Positions 1 through 5,510 of a stretch of 8,532 nt of DNA are shown here, in pieces. Position numbers and translations under genes: made by a program. Under the pieces are notes generated by a model, which saw only the letters and a list, made by a program, of their open reading frames with translations, was not told the DNA's origin and did not search any database. Every line of letters begins with the position of its first letter. Position 1 is the first letter of the stretch. Source of the DNA: Streptomyces speibonae (GTDB lineage Bacteria > Actinomycetota > Actinomycetes > Streptomycetales > Streptomycetaceae). The stretch is from assembly GCA_000715605.1 (NCBI GenBank), contig KL568556.1, positions 36,611 to 45,142 of the forward strand, written 5' to 3'.

Positions 1-1
1 C

Positions 2-445
2 GCGCACGAGCTGCTGGAGCCGGTACCGGACGGCGTGGACGTAGCCGGCCTCCAGGCGGAGGGCGAGCGGATCCGGCAGCGGATGCGAGACCTGGGCGGC
101 CTGTTCGGTGCCGGGCAGCTGGAGCTGGACGCGTTCACCGAGGGCATGGAGACGGCCCGCGGCCAGCTGGAGGGCGTGACGCGGCAGCTGGCGCGCGCAG
201 CGACGCGTGATCCTCTGGTGGGGCTGGTGGGGGCGCCCGACGTGCGGGCGGCGTGGAAGGCACTGACTCTGGAGCGGAAGCGCAACGTGCTGCGAGCCCT
301 GGTCACCGTGACACTGAAAACCCCCCGGCCCGGACGTATGCCGGACGGGGGGTACTTCGACTACGACGCCGTGGAGCTCCATTGGAAGCGCGGAGGATCG
401 ATTACCCCTTTCGAGACTCCACATGCTCGATCACCTCGTCGATGA
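2..445 (+). CDS. Large serine recombinase (integrase), C-terminal part, 5' truncated by window
   Basis: The reading frame is open from the first full codon of the window; the true start lies upstream. The protein would catalyse integration and excision of the element between attP and attB using an N-terminal catalytic serine domain that is not visible here. What is visible fits the C-terminal part of large serine recombinases. A long charged helical stretch (LQAEGERIRQRMRDLGG through GVTRQLARA) matches the coiled-coil region. It is followed by RKRNVLRALVTVTL and a terminal YFDYDAVELHWKR, which resembles the family's usual ending around 'FDPDSVEIEWR'. The last 15 or so residues (SITPFETPHARSPRR) extend beyond that ending and are encoded antisense to the neighbouring regulator gene, so the tail may be acquired. 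Family call is good; integration specificity cannot be judged. Confidence 0.85.
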   Translation, partial: AHELLEPVPDGVDVAGLQAEGERIRQRMRDLGGLFGAGQLELDAFTEGMETARGQLEGVTRQLARAATRDPLVGLVGAPDVRAAWKALTLERKRNVLRALVTVTLKTPRPGRMPDGGYFDYDAVELHWKRGGSITPFETPHARSPRR

Positions 446-1208
446 GCATCCGGCAAGCATCCTGTTTGTAGGCTGGCTGCGACCTGAGAAAGTCAGCAAA
501 GTAGGATGGCGTCTCCTCGCCGGCCAGGTAGCGCGTAACCAATTCTGAAGCCTCCTTCTTCGAGAAGTGCCACGCCAACCCATCATCGCTGGCCCCACCT
601 TCCCTTTGGATCGCTTGAGCCGCGACACGAAGGGCAGTAGCGTCCACCCTTTCTAGCACGCTGGGAGGGATGCCCGCAGCGTCCAGAATCCGCTTGATTT
701 CAGGCACGGTGAACGCTGACACCTGGGAGAATGTTTCGAATGACTGCTTCAACTCGGAACTATCTAGCGTGTACGAGAATTCATTGATCGCCAAGGCAAC
801 GCCGCGCCTTACTAGGGCGCTTGCATGTTGCATCTCAGCATGCGCAAGTTGGCTCTTTACGGCACTTAGAAGCTCCTCTGTGCTCCTGACTTCCCGCGCC
901 GTCTCTTCTTTAATTTCATCAAGGGCCGTGCGGCCACTGAGGAAAAAGCCCAGCTCGCGCTTCAGGATTGTGGATAGCGCAACCACTTCGGTGAAGAGGG
1001 TGGGCCGGTCAGCTGCCTCCGTCTTGGCGACTGTCGTCTGCCTCCAGTTGAACCCCCGCGACCTCATGGCGTCCGCCACCGCTTGCTGAGACAGGCCGAG
1101 AGCGGTCCGCGCCGTCCTTAGGCGCCGACCCAGCGCGATCCGCAAAGCGTCGGCATCAAGGCCCTCATCTTCGGCGCTGGCTCGCGTTGGCCACTGCTCA
1201 TCCTTCAT
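402..1208 (-). CDS. XRE-family helix-turn-helix transcriptional regulator (repressor-like)
   Basis: 268-aa cytoplasmic DNA-binding protein. Residues about 24-84 form an XRE/Cro-CI type HTH (LGRRLRTARTALGLSQQAVADAM, then a recognition helix around WRQTTVAKTEAADRP). Residues 94-130 look like a coiled coil, and the helical C-terminal half (about 150-268) is unassigned. It lies between the integrase and a divergently transcribed excisionase-like gene, the usual place for the repressor of an integrative element; that role is inferred. No Shine-Dalgarno precedes ATG 1208. A promoter-like pair on the minus strand (GTGACG, 17 bp, TACCAT) ends 8 nt before the ATG, suggesting a leaderless mRNA. Base composition is unlike its neighbours: 721-780 is 45 % G+C by count against about 80 % at 2221-2280, a sign of separate origin. 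Its stop (TAA) lies inside the integrase gene. Confidence 0.85.
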   Translation of the reverse strand: MKDEQWPTRASAEDEGLDADALRIALGRRLRTARTALGLSQQAVADAMRSRGFNWRQTTVAKTEAADRPTLFTEVVALSTILKRELGFFLSGRTALDEIKEETAREVRSTEELLSAVKSQLAHAEMQHASALVRRGVALAINEFSYTLDSSELKQSFETFSQVSAFTVPEIKRILDAAGIPPSVLERVDATALRVAAQAIQREGGASDDGLAWHFSKKEASELVTRYLAGEETPSYFADFLRSQPAYKQDACRMLIDEVIEHVESRKG

Positions 1209-1216
1209 GGGAATGA

Positions 1217-1245
1217 ATGGTATCGACGGCGAGCGCTGGCGTCAC
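1217..1245 (-). promoter_or_regulatory. Candidate promoter of the XRE regulator (leaderless)
   Basis: On the minus strand, GTGACG at 1245-1240 (one mismatch to TTGACG) is followed after exactly 17 bp by TACCAT at 1222-1217 (TANNNT). The ATG at 1208 begins 8 nt after the -10 element, so transcription would start at or next to the start codon. There is no ribosome binding site to compete with this reading. Found by eye only. Confidence 0.5.
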
Positions 1246-1256
1246 CCCCCACAAGG

Positions 1257-1286
1257 TTGACGGCGCTCCTGAAGCGCTGGCATGCT
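1257..1286 (+). promoter_or_regulatory. Candidate rightward early promoter
   Basis: TTGACG at 1257-1262, an 18-bp spacer, then CATGCT at 1281-1286, a weak -10 with A at position 2 and T at position 6. It would drive the excisionase-like gene at 1345 and the operon behind it, with a leader of about 50 nt. The spacer and -10 overlap the 11-bp inverted repeat, so a protein bound there would block it. The -35 is good and the -10 poor, which would suit an activated or tightly repressed promoter. Confidence 0.4.
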
Positions 1287-1294
1287 TCAGGAGC
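1265..1294. promoter_or_regulatory. 11-bp perfect inverted repeat, candidate operator
   Basis: GCTCCTGAAGC (1265-1275) and GCTTCAGGAGC (1284-1294) are perfect inverted arms with an 8-bp spacer. The repeat lies between divergent XRE and excisionase-like genes, over the candidate rightward promoter. There is no T-run behind it and no gene ends here, so an operator is more likely than a terminator. A second small inverted repeat, TCGGG-aa-CCCGA, sits at 1308-1319. Confidence 0.55.
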
Positions 1295-1344
1295 ATCAGG
1301 GGACCACTCGGGAACCCGACGTACATCCCTGTCGAGGTTGACGA

Positions 1345-1632
1345 ATGCAGCACTACTTCACCACCGCGGAGATAGCCGAGCGGTACCGCACGGCGGCAAG
1401 CACGGTCCGGTACTGGCGCCACATCGGCTACGGCCCCAAGGGCACGAAGGTCGGCCGCCGCTTCCTGTACCCGGCAGTGGCCGTCAAGAAGTTCGACGAA
1501 GAGCTGCTCGCCAAGGCGGCGAGCCACGGCGCCTCTCCCGAGTACCAGCCGGGAGAGCACGCCGGGAACGACGAAGCGGCCGGGTACCAGCCGGCCGCTC
1601 CTGTCGAGCAATCCGCACCTACCTGCAAGTAG
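1345..1632 (+). CDS. Excisionase-like / MerR-type helix-turn-helix protein
   Basis: 95 aa. Residues 4-50 (YFTTAEIAERYRTAASTVRYW, then GRRFLYPAVAVKKF) fit the small winged-HTH 'excisionase family' (HTH_17/MerR-like) pattern: a 'tt.EiAery' first helix, 'astVryWr' recognition helix and 'kvGrrflyp' wing. The tail from about residue 60 is low-complexity and carries two YQP units (EYQPGE, GYQPAA). ATG 1345 is preceded by GAGG at 1334-1337 with 7 nt spacing. As first gene of the rightward run, opposite a repressor and near a serine integrase, it could be the recombination directionality factor or a regulator; the sequence cannot separate these. The 3' end of the gene contains two tandem hairpins (1533-1557, 1575-1599). 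Confidence 0.8.
   Translation: MQHYFTTAEIAERYRTAASTVRYWRHIGYGPKGTKVGRRFLYPAVAVKKFDEELLAKAASHGASPEYQPGEHAGNDEAAGYQPAAPVEQSAPTCK
1533..1599 (+). other. Two tandem stem-loops presenting the same loop, GTACCAG
   Basis: Hairpin 1: CTCTCCCG (1533-1540) pairs with CGGGAGAG (1550-1557), loop agtaccagc. Hairpin 2: AGCGGCCGG (1575-1583) pairs with CCGGCCGCT (1591-1599), loop gtaccag. Both stems are perfect and differ in sequence, yet both loops carry GTACCAG. They lie 42 bp apart in the 3' part of the excisionase-like gene. They could be RNA regulatory structures, or chance in GC-rich DNA combined with a repeated YQP peptide. Confidence 0.45.
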
Positions 1633-1650
1633 AAGAACGGAACCACTCAC

Positions 1651-1920
1651 ATGCAGCTTCCCACGACGGCAACGGAGCCGTCGACCCAGCCCGCCCAGCC
1701 TGACCCGCACGCGACCGTCAAGGCCCTCGCCGCCGAGCACGGCCTGCAGATCGAGGAATGGGACACCACCACCCTCGACGCCAACCTCCGCGACAAGTTC
1801 TTCGCGCTGTACGCCGAGGTCAAGGGCGACCGCTTCATCGTCGTCCCCACCGGCCAGGACCCCGCGCACCGCCTCGCCGCCGTCCGCGCCCTCATCGCCC
1901 ACCAGGGGGTGACGGCATGA
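1651..1920 (+). CDS. Hypothetical protein, 89 aa
   Basis: I do not recognise this protein. It has a Thr/Pro/Gln-rich N-terminus (about residues 1-20), then a mixed alpha/beta-looking body (VKALAAEHGLQIEEWD, LRDKFFALYAEVKGDRFIVVPTGQDP) and a final helix (AHRLAAVRALIAHQG). There are no cysteines, signal peptide or membrane segment, so it is probably a small soluble cytoplasmic protein. ATG 1651 lies 18 nt after the stop of the excisionase-like gene; the only purine-rich stretch upstream is GGAA at 1639-1642, a weak ribosome binding site. Its stop overlaps the next ATG (ATGA at 1917-1920), so the two are probably translationally coupled. Coding bias fits a real gene. Confidence 0.7.
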   Translation: MQLPTTATEPSTQPAQPDPHATVKALAAEHGLQIEEWDTTTLDANLRDKFFALYAEVKGDRFIVVPTGQDPAHRLAAVRALIAHQGVTA

Positions 1921-2114
1921 GCACCGCCACCCACAGCCAGGACGTCGAAGACGCCCTCGCTCGCATCGACGAGCACAAGGCCAACGCCGCCCCCGAAGCC
2001 ATCCGGTTCTGGGACATCGTCGGCGAGGCGATCAAGGAGTCCGGCGACCCGGCCGGCGTCCTCGCCGAGATCGTCGAACTCATCCAGAGCAAGCTCGGTG
2101 GAGCCCCGCGGTGA
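1917..2114 (+). CDS. Hypothetical protein, 65 aa
   Basis: Small unknown protein read from ATG 1917, which overlaps the upstream stop by 4 nt. The upstream extension of this frame is only the shadow of the 1651 gene. The protein is mostly helical and acidic (SQDVEDALARIDEHKANAAPEAIRFW, then DPAGVLAEIVELIQSKL), with no cysteines or membrane segment. It ends in GTGA, coupling it to the gene at 2111. A role as a small adaptor or regulator in the early operon is possible but nothing in the sequence shows it. Confidence 0.7.
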   Translation: MSTATHSQDVEDALARIDEHKANAAPEAIRFWDIVGEAIKESGDPAGVLAEIVELIQSKLGGAPR

Positions 2115-2314
2115 CCACCGAGATGAACACGCCGGCGGCCGGAGAAACCTCCGGCCGCCCGGCCCGCCCGGTCCGCTTCGATGACCCGGCGCAGAACGCC
2201 GCCTACTGGGCGCGCATCACCCGCATCGTCGACGCCGCGCCGCCCCTGGACGACACCCAGCGCGCCGCGATCCGCGCAGCCTTCCACCAGCCCCAGGCCA
2301 GGGAGGCGGCGTGA
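2111..2314 (+). CDS. Hypothetical protein, 67 aa
   Basis: Unknown small protein starting with GTG 2111 in a GTGA overlap with the previous stop. The N-terminal 20 residues are Pro/Ala/Gly/Arg-rich and look disordered; residues about 24-62 (FDDPAQNAAYWARITRIVDAAPPLDDTQRAAIRAAF) look like two or three helices. It reads like the small 'exonuclease/HTH-less' conserved hypotheticals common in Streptomyces mobile elements, but no function can be given. A perfect 11-bp stem with a 4-nt loop lies over codons 8-16. ATG 2123 (MNTPAAG) is an alternative start, but it would lose the 4-nt overlap used throughout this run. Confidence 0.65.
   Translation: MTTEMNTPAAGETSGRPARPVRFDDPAQNAAYWARITRIVDAAPPLDDTQRAAIRAAFHQPQAREAA
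2134..2159 (+). other. Strong hairpin inside the start of a coding region
   Basis: GGCGGCCGGAG (2134-2144) pairs perfectly with CTCCGGCCGCC (2149-2159) around the 4-nt loop AAAC. It begins 23 nt after the GTG start of the 2111 gene. No T-run follows. It may attenuate or process the operon mRNA, or be chance in GC-rich coding DNA; an 11-bp perfect stem with a tetraloop is at the strong end of what one expects. Confidence 0.5.
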
Positions 2315-2619
2315 AGGAAACGACCCTCCCCGAGTGCGGGCACTGGTTGGGGTCCGAGCGGCGTCACTGCCGCACCGCCGACGGCGTCCGCCGGTTCGTG
2401 ACCGGGCTCCGCTGCCCGGCCCACACCCCGCGCGCCCTCCAGGGCCTGCCCGAGATCCCGCCCGGCCCCGGCTGGCCGGCCCGCGCCTGGACGACGCCCA
2501 CCCCGGACTCCGTGGCTTCCGTCATCGACGAACGCGCCATCGCCTCCGGCAAGCGCCGCTCCAACCCGAACACCTACCGCGCGGCCCAGGCCGCTGAAGC
2601 CCAGAGGAGGGCATCGTGA
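2311..2619 (+). CDS. Small Cys/His protein, putative zinc-binding, 102 aa
   Basis: Starts with GTG 2311 overlapping the previous stop by 4 nt. Residues C9, H11, C20 and C35-x2-H38 (PECGHW, RRHC, LRCPAHTP) could bind one zinc ion. The middle is Pro-rich (residues 45-62), and the C-terminal 40 residues form a basic/Ala-rich stretch (IDERAIASGKRRSNPNTYRAAQAAEAQRRAS). No catalytic motif is visible. Neighbouring genes for DNA replication suggest a nucleic-acid or protein-contact role, but this is inference. An AGAGGAGG run just before its end (about 2603-2610) serves as ribosome binding site for the next gene. Confidence 0.7.
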   Translation: MKETTLPECGHWLGSERRHCRTADGVRRFVTGLRCPAHTPRALQGLPEIPPGPGWPARAWTTPTPDSVASVIDERAIASGKRRSNPNTYRAAQAAEAQRRAS

Positions 2620-2918
2620 CGCGCACCGCGCAGGAAACGTTCTGGTCCGACCAGGCCCTCGCCCAGGCGCGAGACGTGGCCGCTGACGGCCGCACCATCG
2701 CCATCGTCAACGACTTCCCGAACGGCGAACAGTGCTCCTGGTGCGACTGCACCCTCGACAACTTCCGGGACCACCGCTGCGGCGGATGCCCGAAGCCCGC
2801 CGGGTCCGTCCTCCGTGTCCACGACGGCAGCCCTGTCCGCCGCGACATCCCCGTCTGCGAGGGGCACCGCGACGAGGCCATCGTCTTCGCCTACCGGGCC
2901 CTCGGAGGCCGACGATGA
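2616..2918 (+). CDS. Cysteine-rich putative zinc-binding protein, 100 aa
   Basis: Starts with GTG 2616 (GTGA overlap) behind a good GAGGAGG site 5-6 nt upstream. An N-terminal helical part (residues 1-33) is followed by a cysteine cluster C40-x2-C43-x-C45, then C55-x2-C58 and finally C81-x2-H84 (PVCEGHRDEA). This is enough for one or two zinc sites in a treble-clef or knuckle-like arrangement. The C-terminus is a short helix. I do not recognise the family. The spacing of the last C-x2-H resembles that in three other proteins of this window. Soluble, no signal peptide. Confidence 0.7.
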   Translation: MTRTAQETFWSDQALAQARDVAADGRTIAIVNDFPNGEQCSWCDCTLDNFRDHRCGGCPKPAGSVLRVHDGSPVRRDIPVCEGHRDEAIVFAYRALGGRR

Positions 2919-3163
2919 CCGCGGGCGCGCCCGGGCAGTGGCCCGTCCCCGAACCCGTCGACCTCGACGCGTCGGACGACAGCGCCCTGTACGTGCAGCG
3001 CGCCGCCGAACGGGCACGCCGAGAGATCGTCCTCACCAGCATCCGCGCGCACCTCGACGAGCAGCCCACCCCGGGCGCCGTCCACACCGTCGCACGGCAC
3101 TGGATCTCCGACATCTCCACCGCGGCCGACGAGATCGCCAAGGCCAAGCGCAAGGCCGCATGA
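2915..3163 (+). CDS. Hypothetical protein, 82 aa
   Basis: Read from ATG 2915, which overlaps the upstream stop (ATGA). The N-terminus is Pro/Asp-rich (residues 1-25), and the rest is helical with alternating charge: ALYVQRAAERARREIVLTSI and TVARHWISDISTAADEIAKA. It ends in a basic KAKRKAA tail. No cysteines, no membrane segment. It sits directly before the primase gene and is coupled to it by another ATGA overlap at 3160. It could be a small partner of the replication proteins; nothing specific supports that beyond position. Confidence 0.68.
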   Translation: MTAGAPGQWPVPEPVDLDASDDSALYVQRAAERARREIVLTSIRAHLDEQPTPGAVHTVARHWISDISTAADEIAKAKRKAA

Positions 3164-4125
3164 CCGCGGGCGGGCGCCGACTTCCCCCTACGGCGCCCGC
3201 CCGCCCCACGAACCATCTGATCCAGCTCGCAGAAGAGAGCACGTTCGTGAATCACGAGATCGCCTTCAACAGGCTTGCGGACTTCCTCCGCGACCGGGGC
3301 GAGCCCACGCGCTACCAGGGCGGCAAGCTCCGCACGCGCGGCATCTGCCACGGCGGCGACGCCCCCGACACTGTCGCCATCACACGTACCCCGGACGGCG
3401 TCGCCGTCTACTGCCACAAGTGCCAGGGCAACGAGGAGTTCCTCGCAGAGATCGGCTGGACGCTGGCCGACCTGTTCGACACGCCCCTCGAGCGGCCGCG
3501 CGACCGGCCCATGGACGACCTGTGGATCCCGTGCCGAGACCGCGGCAAGGACAAGGGCGGCCCCGGACACAAGCGGGTCGCGCAGTACATCTACCGCGAC
3601 GCGAACGGCGCCGTCGTCCACGGCGTCACCCGCTGCGATCACAAGGACTTCGCGCAGTGGCGGCCCGACCCGACTGCGAAGTCGGGGCGCCGCTGGTCCC
3701 TCAACGACGAGCGCGGCAACCGGCTCGTGCCGCTGGTGCCGTACCGGCTGCCCGAGCTGCTCGCCGCGAAGGAAGCCGACCGGGTCGTGTGGGTGTGCGA
3801 GGGCGAAAAGGACGTCCACGCGCTCGTCGACCATGGCCTGCCCGCCACCTGCAACGCGGGCGGCGCCGGAAAGTGGACCGCCGAGCACGCCCGGTACCTC
3901 GAAGGTGCGGACGTCACCATCGTCGCCGACCGCGACGACAAGGGCCAGGAACACGCCATCGCCGTCGTCGACAGCCTCCGCGGCATCGCGCACTCGATCT
4001 ACGTCGCGCAAAGCCGAACCGGCAAGGACGCCGCCGACCACTTCGCCGCCGGGCACAAGGACTACGAGTTCATCCAGGTGTGGGCTCCGGTCCCGTACCC
4101 GGGCGACCCGGCGGTGACGGCGTGA
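3160..4125 (+). CDS. TOPRIM-domain DNA primase-like protein
   Basis: 321 aa. Primases of this type make short RNA primers for DNA replication. Residues C63-H64 and C85-x2-C88 (GICHGG, VYCHKCQG) resemble the CHC2 zinc-binding module of DnaG-type primases. The TOPRIM core follows: E214 in CEGEKD, then N232-AGGAGKW, then D257-x-D259 in VADRDDKG, matching the conserved Glu and DxD residues that bind catalytic metal. It is shorter than DnaG and lacks a helicase half, which is supplied by the next, 4-nt-overlapping gene. ATG 3160 overlaps the previous stop (ATGA) and is preferred; GTG 3247 is a possible later start that would keep both domains. Probably serves autonomous replication of the excised element; primer synthesis itself is not proven. 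Confidence 0.85.
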   Translation: MTAGGRRLPPTAPARPTNHLIQLAEESTFVNHEIAFNRLADFLRDRGEPTRYQGGKLRTRGICHGGDAPDTVAITRTPDGVAVYCHKCQGNEEFLAEIGWTLADLFDTPLERPRDRPMDDLWIPCRDRGKDKGGPGHKRVAQYIYRDANGAVVHGVTRCDHKDFAQWRPDPTAKSGRRWSLNDERGNRLVPLVPYRLPELLAAKEADRVVWVCEGEKDVHALVDHGLPATCNAGGAGKWTAEHARYLEGADVTIVADRDDKGQEHAIAVVDSLRGIAHSIYVAQSRTGKDAADHFAAGHKDYEFIQVWAPVPYPGDPAVTA

Positions 4126-5285
4126 GCGACGAGCCCAACTGGCAGCCGAACGTGGGCGCCGAGGAGGACACGGCACGGCGCCTGGTCCTCACCCCGGCGT
4201 CCTCGATCCGGCTCCGACGGGTCCGCTGGCTGTGGGACACCACCCCCGAGGGCGCCCCGCCGACCTCGCACGGGCGGATCCCGCTGAACTCCCTGGCCAT
4301 CGCGGCCGGCGGGCCCGGCCTGGGCAAGTCGCAGTTCGCGGTATGGCTGACCGCCAGGATCACGACCGGCACCCTTCCCGGCGAGCTCCACGGCAAGCCC
4401 CGCGGCGTGATCTACGCGGCCACCGAGGACTCATGGGCATACACCATCGCGCCCCGCCTCGTGGCCGCCGGCGCCAACATGGATCTCGTCTTCCGTGTCG
4501 ACGTTCGGGACGACGAGGAGCTACACGCTCGGCTCACCCTGCCCAAGGACATCTCACTCATGGGCAAGGCCGCGGAGGCGTACAGCGTCGGCCTGCTCGT
4601 CGCCGACCCGCTGCTGTCGATGATCGACGCCAGCATCAACGACTACCGGGCCGCTGAAGTCCGCTCCGCGCTGGAACCCCTAGTGGCCGCCGCGGACCAG
4701 CACGACTTCACGATCCTCGGCCTGGCCCACTTCACCAAGGCGGGCGGCTCCGACCCTCTCAGCCGCATCGCCGGATCGGGCGCATTCGGCCAGCTGATCC
4801 GCAGCCTGATCGCGTTCGCCAAGCAGGAGAACGAAGAGGGTGAAGAGGAGTTCGTCATGAGCCTGGAGAAGAACAACCTCGGGCGCGTCGGCCTGCCGTC
4901 GCACAGCTACGAGATCCAGCCCGTCACCGTCGACACCAGCGAAGGGCCCACCTACGTCTCCCGGTTCGTTCTCGGGCCGGAGTCCGCGACGTCCGTGCGG
5001 GACGTGATGCGGGCGGAGACGAACGGCGATTCGGCCGGGTCGAGCAGCGAGGTTGTCGAGTGGCTGCAGGGCTGGCTCACCGACGTCGGCGGCTCCGACG
5101 AGGCGCGGGAGATCAAGAAGGCCGCCAAGAAGGAGGGCTTCAGCGACTCGGCCGTCGACCGGGCCAAGAAGAAGCTCGGGATCCGTTCGAAGCAGCAGGG
5201 GTTCGGGCGGGAGCGGACGTCGCACTGGTACCTGCCTGAGGCGTGGGAGCAGGCCGTCCAGGCGGACCTCCCCCGTACAGCCTGA
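4122..5285 (+). CDS. RecA-fold AAA ATPase, RepA-like replicative helicase
   Basis: 387 aa from GTG 4122 (GTGA overlap with the primase stop). Residues 63-70 GGPGLGKS are a Walker A P-loop; GLLVADPLL (157-165) with D162 is the Walker B strand; residues 196-204 FTILGLAHF give the next core strand with a sensor-like H203. This order fits the RepA/DnaB-like hexameric helicase or 'AAA_25' group of mobile elements. The C-terminal 75 residues (about 308-372, EVVEWLQGWL, then AREIKKAAKKEGFSDSAVDRAKKKLGI) look like a winged helix for DNA or protein contact, also common in this group. Pairing with a primase in one operon suggests a split primase-helicase. The repeat array begins at its stop codon and could be its loading site. 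Helicase activity is inferred from the family. Confidence 0.85.
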   Translation: MSDEPNWQPNVGAEEDTARRLVLTPASSIRLRRVRWLWDTTPEGAPPTSHGRIPLNSLAIAAGGPGLGKSQFAVWLTARITTGTLPGELHGKPRGVIYAATEDSWAYTIAPRLVAAGANMDLVFRVDVRDDEELHARLTLPKDISLMGKAAEAYSVGLLVADPLLSMIDASINDYRAAEVRSALEPLVAAADQHDFTILGLAHFTKAGGSDPLSRIAGSGAFGQLIRSLIAFAKQENEEGEEEFVMSLEKNNLGRVGLPSHSYEIQPVTVDTSEGPTYVSRFVLGPESATSVRDVMRAETNGDSAGSSSEVVEWLQGWLTDVGGSDEAREIKKAAKKEGFSDSAVDRAKKKLGIRSKQQGFGRERTSHWYLPEAWEQAVQADLPRTA

Positions 5286-5486
5286 CGTACATGACGAGCA
5301 TGACGGGATTGGCTCTGACCTGCGGGTTCTTCACAGGGTGTGGCTGACGAGATTGACGAGATTGGTGACGAGATTGGGACTCCCATCCTCACCAATCTCG
5401 TCACCCCGAATCGCATTCTCGTCACCAATCTCGTCACCGAGAAACAGCAGGTCATCCCCAATCTCATCAATCTCATCAATCAAATT
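5283..5486. repeat. Iteron-like array of direct and inverted repeats, candidate replication origin or cis-acting site
   Basis: Forward units of TGACGAGATTG are exact at 5345, 5354 and 5366. Weaker forms are at 5301 (TGACGGGATTG), 5292 and 5283, the last three in a strict 9-bp step. Reverse units of CAATCTCGTCA are exact at 5393 and 5426; one-mismatch units lie at 5414, 5459 and 5468, and a fragment at 5477. The two central units form a perfect 14-bp inverted repeat (5364-5377 with 5392-5405, 14-nt spacer). A 16-bp sequence, CACCAATCTCGTCACC, is repeated exactly at 5390 and 5423. The right edge is AT-rich (CAATCAAATTTGTGTG). Position just after primase and helicase genes suggests an origin. 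A transfer locus, partition site or operator array for the 5511 gene is also possible. Confidence 0.7.
5364..5405. repeat. 14-bp perfect inverted repeat at the centre of the array
   Basis: GGTGACGAGATTGG (5364-5377) and CCAATCTCGTCACC (5392-5405) are perfect inverted arms around a 14-nt spacer. This is where the array changes from forward to reverse units. In RNA it would fold as a hairpin after the helicase gene and could double as a terminator, though no T-run follows. Confidence 0.65.
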
Positions 5487-5510
5487 TGTGTGTAAGGGAG
5501 AGCGACGATC

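Noticed and set aside
402..445. Integrase/regulator overlap as an attachment site
   Set aside because: The attP of serine integrases usually lies beside the 5' end of the integrase gene, outside this window, and no matching core repeat was seen.
670..1089. 139-codon plus-strand frame inside the XRE gene
   Set aside because: Antisense to a gene with a clear HTH domain; Ser/Arg/Ala-rich with no start signal.
1265..1294. Inverted repeat read as a terminator
   Set aside because: No gene ends here from either side and there is no T-run; it lies between divergent genes over a promoter-like sequence, so it is reported as an operator candidate.
1198..1902. 234-codon minus-strand frame over the excisionase-like and 1651 genes
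   Set aside because: Antisense to two genes with better coding features; Gly/Val/Arg-rich with no domain.
3275..4117. 280-codon plus-strand frame over the primase
   Set aside because: Product is Ser/Thr/Arg/Ala-rich low complexity, the usual frame-shifted shadow of a GC-rich gene.
2707..4176. 489-codon open frame on the minus strand
   Set aside because: It lies fully antisense to the primase and three upstream genes, which show clear motifs and coupled starts. Long antisense open frames are expected in such GC-rich DNA; its product is Val/Arg/Asp-rich without motifs.
5283..5486. Repeat array as a CRISPR array
   Set aside because: Units are 11-16 bp, occur in both orientations, and have irregular spacing of 9-44 bp with no unique spacers of even length.
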